64,000 nucleotides of DNA from CAMBDS01 sp964355675 (GCA_964355675.1 CAYHEC010000021.1:1-64000), one strand, 5' to 3'; shown: positions 1 to 7,716, counted from the stretch's first letter. Made by a program: numbers and translations. The notes: generated by a model not told the origin, from the letters alone.

Positions 1-194
1 ATTTGAGGGGGAGGGAAGTTCCTTCTTCCGCCACCCCCCTGCGGGTGGCGGAAAAGGCAACTGCCGACCACAGGGGGTCGGCAGAAGAAAGCTCCTTCAC
101 CTGGAACGCCTCCGCCTTTCCGGCAGGGATTTACATCGTGCGCTACGCAAACGGAAGAGAAACTCATTCACTCAAACTCGTGAAAGTTGACTAA
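1..194 (+). CDS. C-terminal end of a secreted protein with T9SS type A sorting domain (5' partial)
   Basis: The reading frame is open from the window edge and ends at 194, so only the last 60-odd residues are seen. They match the end of the two downstream proteins: a GREV strand, an insert encoded by two palindromes (27-84), then a FTWNASAFPAGIYIVRY segment and a final SLKLVKVD strand. This is the typical end of a type A sorting domain, which directs proteins through the type IX secretion pore and is then removed. The next gene starts 12 nt downstream, so the three genes are probably one transcription unit of paralogues. The function of the missing N-terminal part cannot be told. A TTG at 3 is not a likely start, since the domain begins upstream. 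Confidence 0.8.
   Translation, partial: LRGREVPSSATPLRVAEKATADHRGSAEESSFTWNASAFPAGIYIVRYANGRETHSLKLVKVD
27..84. repeat. In-frame double palindrome inside the sorting domain
   Basis: Two adjacent perfect palindromes: 27-52 (10-bp arms TCCGCCACCC and complement, 6-nt loop) and 61-84 (9-bp arms CTGCCGACC and complement, 6-nt loop). They are translated in frame as a charged loop between two sorting-domain strands. The same pair recurs at 2249-2306, 2381-2438 and 4606-4663. Confidence 0.85.
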
Positions 195-205
195 GGAAAA
201 GTATC

Positions 206-2548
206 ATGAAAACTAATAGAGAACTGATGACTGCGCTGGCGGCGATAGCATTAAGCTTTGCCCTGACAGGCTGGACGCCGTCAGACGTGGTTTACTTTAC
301 CAACATCGAACGGCAGGAGGACGGGTCGAGGATCGCGATGCCTCCCGATAATCAGGGAATGTCTTCGATCACGGGGCGAGTCCGGTCGAATGATACACTT
401 CTCTTTTATGGAGGAGGGCGCTATCCCTCGACTTATTATTCAGCGCAGGACACCTACCTCGTTGTTGGTGACGGTCAGCCGCAATTCAACCCGGGAGTCC
501 ATCTTGGCATGGATTATCTTCATATGGGCGAAAACCTTAATAACATAAGAGCCGCCGCAAGCCCTTACATTACAGATGGTCATGGCAGGTTGATGACTTG
601 GATCAGACTCGAAGGCGACGCAGGAATACGTATTTTCCAATATCCTCTGGGCAGTGTACGTTCGGAGAGTCTTTACATGTCGCAAGGACCTCCAAACTGG
701 CAGGCGATATTTGTCGATGGACAGTGCGAGATTGAGGGCACCTTAACAGGCCAGCTCACAATTGGTTCTTCCGGAGACATGTGGTTGATCGATGATGTTC
801 GATATACAAACGCAGACACGCGTACCGGCGACTTCAATGAAAATGATCCTACTGTCGGAATTCTCGGGTTAGCATCCGCAAGCGATATTATCATCAAGGA
901 CAACTTTAGAAACGGCAAAGAAAACGGAATAGCCGTAGCCGCCGGGGACTGGAACCGCCATTCCATTGTGATCACTGCGATGGTTATCTGTCCGAACGGA
1001 TCGTTCACTTTCGAACATCAGAACAACGACTGGGAGATGTATCAGGGGCCTGATCCGGATGAGCGAGGAATAATCTTTATGAAAGGTAGCCTCATCCAGA
1101 ACCGACGCGGATTGTTGCACACTTCGAACCACAATGGGACAGGGTATGGGCTGATGTTGAGATATGACAGTCGTTTCGAACGGCGGCCGCCGGCATATAT
1201 AGGTAATGGTTTCCTTGATGATGGGCGCTACAAAACTTTGTGGGGTGATATCAATGATATTGACCTCGATTCCGAGCATGTTTACTATGTCGGAGAGGCG
1301 TACATCCGGGATCTGACAATCCTTCCTGAGTACCATATCATCTTTCATTCCAGCAGTCTTCTGACTGTACAGCGGACGCTGAACATCCTTGGGCGGGAGG
1401 ATGCTCCGGCGCATTTGCAGGTAAACCCAGATCAGGAGAGCGGGGGGGAGCTGATTTTTGCAGGCAGGGGGAGGAACTCGGTGCGAATCGAGCATGCGGT
1501 CATCGATCCGGGGATCACCATGGAGCTAACGTCGGATACGATTTCGATTGCCAATTCCGATTTGGGTGGCAGTTTGGAACTCTCCGGGAATCTCAGTCTC
1601 GCTCATTCGACACTGCGCAAGGGGGTATCGCTGGGCAGACCGGGCAGAGGGAGGATTGAGCGCTGTCTGTTGTTCGATGGGTTGACGGTTGCTAATTGGG
1701 GCTGGGATCTTGCCATCGTCAACAACACGATTGTTGGAGCTTCGATGGACGCCATCCGGCTGGAGTCTGGAGCGGGGATCAGGGTTGTCAATAATATTAT
1801 CACGAGTTCGCGCAACGGGATCGCCTGCGACGGGAACGAGCGTCCACACGTCGGTTACAACTTGCTGTTCGACATCCAGAGCCGGCCATACTATGGTTGC
1901 GGAGAAGGTGATGGCGCGTTGAGAATTGATCCGCTGTTCGTTAGCCCTCGCCGGGAAGACTACCACTTACAGGCAGGTTCCCCCTGCCTCGACGCCGGAG
2001 ACCCGGACTCGCCGCGCGACCCGGACGGGACGAGAGCCGACATCGGAGCCTTCTGGTTCGATCAGGGGTTGGGAAATGATGCTGATGATGATGATTTCCC
2101 CCCCTGCTCGCAGGAGGGGAATAGAAGGGGGGGTCTCTCTGCCAGCCCCAATCCCTTCAACGCATCGACGGTGATCAGGTTCAAGGACGGATACGGATAT
2201 CCGTCCTCCTTGAGGATTATTGATTTGGCGGGGAGGGAGGTCTATTCTTCCGCCACCCCCCTGCGGGTGGCGGAACGGAAAACTGCCGACCACAGGGGGT
2301 CGGCAGAAGAAGGCGGAGGCGGGTACGGAGCCCCGTCCTCCTTGAGGATTTTTGATTTGGTGGGGAGGGAAGTTCCTTCTTCCGTCAACCCCCAGCGGGT
2401 GGCGGAACGGAAAACTGCCGACCACAGGGGGTCGGCAGAAGAAGGTTTCTTCACCTGGGACGCCTCCGCCTTTCCGGCGGGGATTTACATTGTGCGCTAT
2501 GCAAACGGGATATCAACTCACTCGATAAAACTCGTGAAAGTTGACTAA
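206..2548 (+). CDS. Secreted right-handed beta-helix protein with T9SS sorting domain
   Basis: A 780-residue protein with a signal peptide (about 1-22, hydrophobic stretch LAAIALSFALTG). A long N-terminal region is shared with the next gene. A middle region (about 370-600) has N-N-I-I and N-N-T-I-V rungs typical of parallel beta-helix repeats, followed by a DAGDPDSPRDPDGTRADIGA segment common at the end of such helices. A type A sorting domain starts near residue 645 (SASPNPFNASTVIRF). The linker and sorting domain carry palindromes at 2096-2121, 2185-2206, 2249-2306 and 2381-2438. A 132-nt in-frame tandem duplication doubles the IIDLAGREV strand and its palindromic insert. It is probably a surface or released protein; no catalytic motif is visible. 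The start at 206 follows a weak AGGAAAAG site. Confidence 0.85.
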   Translation: MKTNRELMTALAAIALSFALTGWTPSDVVYFTNIERQEDGSRIAMPPDNQGMSSITGRVRSNDTLLFYGGGRYPSTYYSAQDTYLVVGDGQPQFNPGVHLGMDYLHMGENLNNIRAAASPYITDGHGRLMTWIRLEGDAGIRIFQYPLGSVRSESLYMSQGPPNWQAIFVDGQCEIEGTLTGQLTIGSSGDMWLIDDVRYTNADTRTGDFNENDPTVGILGLASASDIIIKDNFRNGKENGIAVAAGDWNRHSIVITAMVICPNGSFTFEHQNNDWEMYQGPDPDERGIIFMKGSLIQNRRGLLHTSNHNGTGYGLMLRYDSRFERRPPAYIGNGFLDDGRYKTLWGDINDIDLDSEHVYYVGEAYIRDLTILPEYHIIFHSSSLLTVQRTLNILGREDAPAHLQVNPDQESGGELIFAGRGRNSVRIEHAVIDPGITMELTSDTISIANSDLGGSLELSGNLSLAHSTLRKGVSLGRPGRGRIERCLLFDGLTVANWGWDLAIVNNTIVGASMDAIRLESGAGIRVVNNIITSSRNGIACDGNERPHVGYNLLFDIQSRPYYGCGEGDGALRIDPLFVSPRREDYHLQAGSPCLDAGDPDSPRDPDGTRADIGAFWFDQGLGNDADDDDFPPCSQEGNRRGGLSASPNPFNASTVIRFKDGYGYPSSLRIIDLAGREVYSSATPLRVAERKTADHRGSAEEGGGGYGAPSSLRIFDLVGREVPSSVNPQRVAERKTADHRGSAEEGFFTWDASAFPAGIYIVRYANGISTHSIKLVKVD
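2096..2121. repeat. In-frame palindrome in linker
   Basis: An imperfect hairpin with outer arms TTCCCC/GGGGAA and an inner CCTG/CAGG pair, translated as part of the linker before the sorting domain. The paralogue at 2560-4773 has an unrelated palindrome (4408-4433) at the matching place. Confidence 0.6.
2185..2206. repeat. In-frame GGACGGATAC palindrome
   Basis: This 22-nt near-palindrome is translated as KDGYGYPS inside the sorting domain. The paralogue has the same element with one change at 4506-4527. Its exact reverse complement stands between genes at 39338-39359, which marks it as a dispersed element and not just codon bias. Confidence 0.8.
2249..2438. repeat. Two in-frame double palindromes in a 132-nt tandem duplication
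   Basis: The first pair is 2249-2274 and 2283-2306; the second is 2381-2406 and 2415-2438. The units repeat with a period of 132 nt (44 codons), measured from CCGTCCTCCTTGAGG at 2201 and 2333. The second copy of the first palindrome has lost perfect pairing (TCCGTCAACC against GGGTGGCGGA), while the second palindrome stays perfect. Confidence 0.85.
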
Positions 2549-2559
2549 GGAAAAGCATC

Positions 2560-4773
2560 ATGAAAAAGGAAATGGCTACTTCACTCATCTTGGCGGTAGC
2601 GGCTCTGATGTTGCTTGCCGCCAGACCGACCGACTACGCCTGGTTCACCAACATCGAGCGCGACGCAGATGGCAACGCGATCTACTTTGAGTCGTGTGAT
2701 TCGACTTATGGGCCTATCCGTTCCAATGACACCTTTCATTTCCGTAATTCGACGATATTTGGGCCAGTGATGTCGGCACAGGATACGTTTGTCGCCGAAG
2801 GCGATAACCATTTCGAGTATGATCCGGAGTTGGGAGTCGATTCGTTGTTCGGGTTTGATGGGTTGTGTCAGGATATTCAAGAAAACGCAAATTTTTACGT
2901 AACATCAAGAGGGTTTGGCGGAAGGCGTTATATGACTTGGATTAGACTCCGTGGAGATGCAGGCTTACAAATATTTCAATATCCATTGGGAGGAGTAAGA
3001 GCCGAATCGCTTATTTGGAACCTCGCAGTGCCGAACAATATAAGAATATGGGTCGATGGCCCAGTTGAGGTTCAAGGCTTATTAACCGGTCAACTGATTA
3101 TCGGGTCTTCCGACGACATTACATTGATAGACGACGTTCGCTATACTCGCGCAAGTCAATTTAGGGGTGATTTTAATGAAGAGGATCCTTCGGTAGGTAT
3201 GTTGGCATTGGTTTCCGAAAAAGACATAATCATCGACGACAATTACCGAAATGGCAAGAGGAATGGCGCGAATGTCGGGGGACAGGACTGGAACCGACAT
3301 TCGATTGTGATCACCGCCGCAATCGTCTGTCCGGATGGATCGTTCACCTTCGAGCATCAGAACTACGACTGGGAGATGTATCAAGGACCGACGCCCGACT
3401 ATCGCGGGACGGTTTATCTGAAAGGCTGTGTCATCCAAAATCGTCGAGGAAGGCTGCACAACGACAACCATGAATTCACCGGGTATGGGCTTGCTTTAAG
3501 GTATGATTTTCGGTTTCTGGAGAGATCGCCAATTCCGTATGAACCAGAGCGGCACCGCGGCATATATGGAAATTACGAGGAGTTGAGGCTCGATACTTAT
3601 CATAGCTATCTTGTTGGTGATGCAGTAATTAGGCGGTTAACGATCCCAGCTGGAGCAAACATTATGTTTGTCGATGGCAGTCGTCTCGAGATTCTTGAGA
3701 GCCTGGAGATCGCGGGGAACGAGGATACCACCGTCGTGGTACACGCATCGGTTGAAAATATCGATGCGAGATTGGTAGTGAATGGGATCAGAAACAGTCG
3801 AGTCGAAATCTCACATGCTCGATTCGAGCAGGGAATATCGGTTGAGATCAATGCAGATACGGTCGTAGTCGAAAACTCGGAATTTGCATCGGTGGTTGAG
3901 TTATCAGGAGGATTGAATGTTTCGACTTCGATGTTTCACGATCCGGTCAAGATCCGCCAGACTGAAGGTGGGAAAATCAGTCGGTCAGTGGTCTTGGGAG
4001 GGATGGAAATCGACAGGAGTTGCACTCATTTGCAGGTTATTAATAACACGTTCGTCGGGTCACGGTATGACGGAATCACTGTAGAAGGAGGCGAAGATAT
4101 CCAATTGACCAACAACATTATTGCTGGCAATCGTCGGGGAATTTATCTGCAAAGTCTCGAATATCCGACCTTAAGCTACAATCTTCTCTGGGATAATGGG
4201 AATCGTGATTATATCGGCCTTGAACCGGGAGCCAACGATCTGACGGCTGATCCGGTTTTGGTCAATCAACGACGGGGAAATTACTACTTGCAGGCTGGCT
4301 CCCCCTGCATCGACGCCGGAGACCCTGACTCGCCGCGAGACCCGGACGGGACGAGAGCCGACATCGGAGCCTTCTGGTTCGATCAGGGGCTTGAGGTGGA
4401 CACTTCCGCTGTCAGCCCGCCGCGGCTGACAGCAGCAGAATTGAAGGGGGGTGTTCTCTCGGCCTCGCCGAATCCGTTTAATGCGACGACGGTGATAAGG
4501 TTCAAGGACGGATACGGAGATCCGTCCTCCTTGAGGATTTTTGATTTGGTGGGGAGGAAGGTCTATTCTTCCGTCAACCGCGGGGGGTTGACGGAAAAAC
4601 TATCTTCCGCCACCCCCCTGCGGGTGGCGGAACGGAAAACTGCCGACCACAAGGGGTCGGCAGAAGAAAGCTCCTTCACCTGGAACGCGGCAGGTTTCCC
4701 GGCGGGGATTTACATCGTTCGCTTGGATGCAGGAGGAAGAATCAATTCACTCAAGTTGGTTCTGCTGAAGTAA
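2560..4773 (+). CDS. Secreted right-handed beta-helix protein with T9SS sorting domain (paralogue)
   Basis: A 737-residue paralogue of the preceding gene: signal peptide about 1-20 (SLILAVAALMLLAARP), a similar N-terminal region with YAWFTNIERDADG, beta-helix rungs at about 370-560 (VINNTFVGS, LTNNIIAGN), the DAGDPDSPRDPDGTRADIGA segment, and a type A sorting domain (SASPNPFNATTVIRF). It begins 11 nt after the previous stop, so it is probably cotranscribed. The linker and sorting domain hold palindromes at 4408-4433, 4506-4527, 4569-4596 and 4606-4663, which account for most of the length difference from a standard sorting domain. The body shows no palindromes. It is probably a surface-exposed or released structural or binding protein; the substrate is unknown. 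Confidence 0.85.
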   Translation: MKKEMATSLILAVAALMLLAARPTDYAWFTNIERDADGNAIYFESCDSTYGPIRSNDTFHFRNSTIFGPVMSAQDTFVAEGDNHFEYDPELGVDSLFGFDGLCQDIQENANFYVTSRGFGGRRYMTWIRLRGDAGLQIFQYPLGGVRAESLIWNLAVPNNIRIWVDGPVEVQGLLTGQLIIGSSDDITLIDDVRYTRASQFRGDFNEEDPSVGMLALVSEKDIIIDDNYRNGKRNGANVGGQDWNRHSIVITAAIVCPDGSFTFEHQNYDWEMYQGPTPDYRGTVYLKGCVIQNRRGRLHNDNHEFTGYGLALRYDFRFLERSPIPYEPERHRGIYGNYEELRLDTYHSYLVGDAVIRRLTIPAGANIMFVDGSRLEILESLEIAGNEDTTVVVHASVENIDARLVVNGIRNSRVEISHARFEQGISVEINADTVVVENSEFASVVELSGGLNVSTSMFHDPVKIRQTEGGKISRSVVLGGMEIDRSCTHLQVINNTFVGSRYDGITVEGGEDIQLTNNIIAGNRRGIYLQSLEYPTLSYNLLWDNGNRDYIGLEPGANDLTADPVLVNQRRGNYYLQAGSPCIDAGDPDSPRDPDGTRADIGAFWFDQGLEVDTSAVSPPRLTAAELKGGVLSASPNPFNATTVIRFKDGYGDPSSLRIFDLVGRKVYSSVNRGGLTEKLSSATPLRVAERKTADHKGSAEESSFTWNAAGFPAGIYIVRLDAGGRINSLKLVLLK
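4408..4433. repeat. In-frame palindrome in linker
   Basis: Perfect 10-bp arms GCTGTCAGCC / GGCTGACAGC around CGCCGC, translated as AVSPPRLTA. The loop style (C-rich then GCGG) is that of the ClpC terminator at 42114-42141. Confidence 0.8.
4506..4527. repeat. In-frame GGACGGATAC palindrome (second copy)
   Basis: One base different from 2185-2206 and at the same place in the sorting domain. Confidence 0.75.
4569..4663. repeat. Three consecutive in-frame palindromes
   Basis: 4569-4596 has 11-bp perfect arms TTCCGTCAACC/GGTTGACGGAA. 4606-4631 is the same element as 27-52. 4640-4663 matches 61-84 with one loop change. Together they encode about 30 extra residues between two strands of the sorting domain, with no stop in the reading frame used. 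Confidence 0.85.
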
Positions 4774-4778
4774 ACTCA

Positions 4779-4806
4779 TGGAGGGCGGATTTAAATCCGC
4801 CCTCCA
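4779..4806. repeat. 28-bp perfect palindrome between convergent genes, overlapping the korC stop
   Basis: Perfect 14+14 palindrome (TGGAGGGCGGATTT and complement). It lies 6 nt after the beta-helix gene and contains the last codons (GGRI) and the TAA stop of korC on the other strand. It may act as a two-way terminator, but there is no long T tract. Confidence 0.85.
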
Positions 4807-5315
4807 ATCCCGCGAGCGGCTTTAAGATTGATCTCCCGGAAAGCAGTAGGACTCTGCTCGATAATGCTCTTTTCGAATAGCTCGGACGATAAAATCTGAG
4901 TCGCTTTGATCATTTCCGCCAGAATTACCACGTTGGCAACTCCCTTGCGCCCCATTGCAGTGGCTTTGGAGGTGGCCGCTATCCCTTGATGAACGATGCC
5001 AACCATCGACATGGGCTCGACCATGTCGCTATCGTAGAAGATTGTTCCACCCGTTTTGACTGTTGGCGCGTATTTTATGTAGCTATCCTGAGATAACGCA
5101 ATAAGAATGTCCGGTTTAAGCACGATTGGGTAACCAATTTGCTCATCGGAAAGCACCACACCCGTCGAGCACGACGATCCGCGCGCTTCCGATCCATAGG
5201 ACGACGACTGTGCCGATTCCATCCCGGCAATTATCCCAGCCCGCCCAATCAATTCTCCTGCGAAGATCACTCCCTGGCCGCCATACCCGCATATAAGCAG
5301 TTCGATGCGTTTCAT
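4791..5315 (-). CDS. korC: 2-oxoacid:ferredoxin oxidoreductase, gamma subunit
   Basis: The 174-residue protein opens with the gamma-subunit signature GYGGQGVIFAGELIGRAG and continues through SYGSEARGS, both typical of KorC/PorC-type subunits. With KorA and KorB it forms the cytoplasmic enzyme that oxidatively decarboxylates 2-oxoacids (most often 2-oxoglutarate for this gene order) to acyl-CoA, passing electrons to ferredoxin. It overlaps korB by four bases (ATGA), so translation is coupled. The last residues and stop codon come from the palindrome at 4779-4806. The exact substrate (2-oxoglutarate or a branched-chain 2-oxoacid) cannot be read from the sequence. Confidence 0.92.
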   Translation of the reverse strand: MKRIELLICGYGGQGVIFAGELIGRAGIIAGMESAQSSSYGSEARGSSCSTGVVLSDEQIGYPIVLKPDILIALSQDSYIKYAPTVKTGGTIFYDSDMVEPMSMVGIVHQGIAATSKATAMGRKGVANVVILAEMIKATQILSSELFEKSIIEQSPTAFREINLKAARGIGGRI

Positions 5316-6073
5316 ACGACTGTCAACTCCCCTGTTGCAACCTTATTGGCTCGCTCAGCCAGCGGTAGTTTTTCAAATCTTCGTTTATCAATGAAAACAT
5401 CTTTCATCTTCGAGCGAAAATGACCGATCGACGGAACCTTATTCAGTTTTCCGTAATGGGTCGTGCAAGGGCTGATCGCTTCGACAAAACTGAAACCTTG
5501 GTATGCAAGCGCCCTGCTGAGGACGCTGATCAGCATTCGGACCTGGAAAACGGTCTGTCGCGCTACAAATTGGGCGCCGGCGCCCTCGACAAGCTTGCAA
5601 AGGTCGAATGGCCGTTCACCGTCTGCCCAGGGCGTCGTTTGGGTACAAGCGTCGCTGGGTGTGGTCGGAGCCGCCTGCCCGCCGGTCATTCCGTAGATAT
5701 TGTTGTTGGCGCATATTACCGTCAATGGCAAATTGCGACGCGCGGCGTGGATTAAGTGGTTACCGCCGATTGCTGTCAAGTCGCCGTCGCCCGAAACAAC
5801 GATTACTTTCAATTTCGGATTGGCAAGATGAGCTCCGGTGGCAAAGGCTATCGGTCTGCCGTGTAAGGTGTGAAGTGTATCAGCGGCGAAATGTGGCGAA
5901 GGAATCCACGCCGCGCAACCGATTCCGGAAACGAACAGCAGTTTGTTCCAGTCCAATTCCAACTTGTTTACTGCCCGGACGATAGCTCCAAGCAGGATTC
6001 CATGTCCGCAACCGCTACAGAAGGGCGTCGGGAAAGCCTCGGGACGCAGATAGGGGGATAGGGCGCGGCTCAT
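5312..6073 (-). CDS. korB: 2-oxoacid:ferredoxin oxidoreductase, beta subunit
   Basis: 253 residues from the ATG at 6073, which overlaps the korA stop as ATGA; a longer frame upstream lies inside korA and is not used. The thiamine diphosphate site is clear: FCSGCGHG near the N terminus, then SGDGDLTAIGGNHLIHAA and CANNNIYGMTGGQ, giving the GDGD...NN pattern. This subunit binds TPP and carries the catalytic centre with KorA. It is translationally coupled to korA and korC by four-base overlaps on both sides, as expected for subunits made in equal amounts. Confidence 0.93.
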   Translation of the reverse strand: MSRALSPYLRPEAFPTPFCSGCGHGILLGAIVRAVNKLELDWNKLLFVSGIGCAAWIPSPHFAADTLHTLHGRPIAFATGAHLANPKLKVIVVSGDGDLTAIGGNHLIHAARRNLPLTVICANNNIYGMTGGQAAPTTPSDACTQTTPWADGERPFDLCKLVEGAGAQFVARQTVFQVRMLISVLSRALAYQGFSFVEAISPCTTHYGKLNKVPSIGHFRSKMKDVFIDKRRFEKLPLAERANKVATGELTVV

Positions 6074-7230
6074 ATTTTCGCCTCCGATTTTTCTTTTAGA
6101 GCGGCCATTATCGTATCGGGTCGCATACCTTCCCCATCCACTTGAGGGATACAAACGATATTCCGATGAAGAATCCGTTCGATCTCGCGTGACATCTGCC
6201 CCCAGTTCATCTCCGGCACGAAAATTTGTTTGGCGCTCGAAGCGGCATCCAATATGGCTTTTTCAGGAAAAGGCCAAAGCGTAATCGGTCTGAAGAGTCC
6301 AGCCTTGACTCCTCGTTGCCTTAGATCGCGAACTACTTCCAGCGTAGTTCTGGCGGAAAAGCCGTAAGCAACAAAGAGAATGTCGGCGTCTTCGACGAAG
6401 TAGGTTTTATATCTCGCAATTTCAACCGAAGCATTACGAATTTTGTGTACCAGACGTCTGACGAGTCGGCTGTGGACGCCACTGTCCTGCGTTTTGCGAA
6501 AACCGCGCCCATTATGGGTTGAGCCGGTCACTAAAAGTTTTTCGCCTTGACCGAACGCAGGCATGGGGGGAATACCGTCTAAGTCATCGGTATCGAATGG
6601 TTCCGCTCCGGGTTTGGATGGTCTTCGCCAGCGTTCGATGACTTCGGGGATGGTTACTTTTTCGTGTAAATGACCAACGCTCTCGTCTGCCATCACAAAT
6701 ACCGGCACACGATAGGCTTCAGCATAATTGAATGCCGCAATGGTCAGGTCGAACATCTCCTGTACTGACCAGGGCGAAAGGGCGATGATCTCATAATCGC
6801 CATGACTTCCGTACTTGACTTGCAATACGTCGCCCGAACCGGGTCTTGTGGCTTGACCGGTGGCAGGACCGGCGCGCTGAACATCGACGATGACGAGCGG
6901 GGTTTCTGTAATCGCGGCATAACCGATTCCCTCCATCATCAGACTGAATCCCGGACCGGAAGTAGCGGTCATGGTTCGAGCTCCAGCCCAAGAAGCGCCG
7001 ATCATGGCGCTGATCGAGCCGATTTCATCTTCCATCTGGATGAATGTGCCTTTGAACTCCTTTAAACGATGTACCATCCGTACCATTAACTCGCTGGCCG
7101 GAGTAATCGGGTATCCGGCAAAGAAGTTGCACCCGGCAACGATAGCGCCGTCGGCGGCCGCCTCGTCCCCCATCATGAAAAAATCCCCCGAAGCGATCGG
7201 CGACTTTAACTGTTCAATGGTTGGGCGCAT
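6070..7230 (-). CDS. korA: 2-oxoacid:ferredoxin oxidoreductase, alpha subunit
   Basis: The 386-residue protein begins with a FMMGDEAAADGAIVAGCNFF segment and the family signature GYPITPASELM, followed by QMEDEIGSISAMIGASWAG and TATSGPGFSLMMEGIGYA, typical of KorA/VorB alpha subunits. The C-terminal part (from about 270) fits the domain II region with VAYGFSARTTLEVV. The upstream ferredoxin gene overlaps it by 17 nt. The gene order D-A-B-C is the common arrangement of 2-oxoglutarate or branched-chain 2-oxoacid ferredoxin oxidoreductases in anaerobes. The enzyme would link central carbon metabolism to reduced ferredoxin. Confidence 0.93.
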   Translation of the reverse strand: MRPTIEQLKSPIASGDFFMMGDEAAADGAIVAGCNFFAGYPITPASELMVRMVHRLKEFKGTFIQMEDEIGSISAMIGASWAGARTMTATSGPGFSLMMEGIGYAAITETPLVIVDVQRAGPATGQATRPGSGDVLQVKYGSHGDYEIIALSPWSVQEMFDLTIAAFNYAEAYRVPVFVMADESVGHLHEKVTIPEVIERWRRPSKPGAEPFDTDDLDGIPPMPAFGQGEKLLVTGSTHNGRGFRKTQDSGVHSRLVRRLVHKIRNASVEIARYKTYFVEDADILFVAYGFSARTTLEVVRDLRQRGVKAGLFRPITLWPFPEKAILDAASSAKQIFVPEMNWGQMSREIERILHRNIVCIPQVDGEGMRPDTIMAALKEKSEAKI

Positions 7231-7522
7231 AGAAAGCCTCGGTTTTTGCAGTCATTCTCTTCAGCAATGATTCTCCGGTAGCAGTGACGGTAATTGCCAA
7301 GTCAGGGCAGAGTAATTCGCACATAAGGCAGTTCGTGCAACCGGCAGGATCGACGACCACTGGCGTAAACCCCTTTGAACCTATCTCATCAGCCATTGTA
7401 AAAATACCTTCGATAGGGCAGACGTCGATGCAGAGGAAGCATCCCTTGCACCAATCTTGGCGAAGCTCGATAGTATAAGTTTTGGCAGTTTCAGGCGAAA
7501 TTCCGGTGATGGAGTTATCTAT
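7214..7522 (-). CDS. korD: 2[4Fe-4S] ferredoxin subunit of the 2-oxoacid oxidoreductase, probable non-AUG start
   Basis: The frame carries two cluster motifs, CKGCFLCIDVCP and CTNCLMCELLCP, that each bind a [4Fe-4S] cluster and serve as electron acceptor for KorABC. The first in-frame ATG (7396) lies after the first motif and would give a protein with a single cluster. The frame stays open upstream to a stop at 7574-7576, with no ATG, GTG or TTG in it. I place the start at the ATA at 7522, six bases after a GGAG, giving 102 residues; an ATT or ATC elsewhere is also possible. A TATAAG box lies about 50 nt upstream. A base error that hides a start cannot be excluded. Its 3' end overlaps korA by 17 nt. 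Confidence 0.75.
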   Translation of the reverse strand: MDNSITGISPETAKTYTIELRQDWCKGCFLCIDVCPIEGIFTMADEIGSKGFTPVVVDPAGCTNCLMCELLCPDLAITVTATGESLLKRMTAKTEAFYAPNH

Positions 7523-7566
7523 TTGGTACTCCGAATTTATATTTAAAGATTGAATCTGTCGAACAT

Positions 7567-7690
7567 TTCGTGCTTATAGTAGTGCTCGAAGGGGCTGTTG
7601 CTAAACACCGAAGGGCGTGTTGTCGCCCAGCTTTGCTGGGCGGGAGTCTTCAACGAAAGCCCGTCGAGTAAAGCTCAGCGGACAACACGC
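7567..7690. repeat. Compound palindrome upstream of korD
   Basis: Outer arms GCGTGTTGTC (7615-7624) and GACAACACGC (7681-7690) enclose an inner hairpin GCCCAGC-TTT-GCTGGGC (7625-7641). The 5' side has the motif TTCGTGCTTA (7567-7576), seen again at 37508 and 39530. Confidence 0.7.
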
Positions 7691-7716
7691 TTCAAAATTT
7701 CGTTATTGATTTGTTT

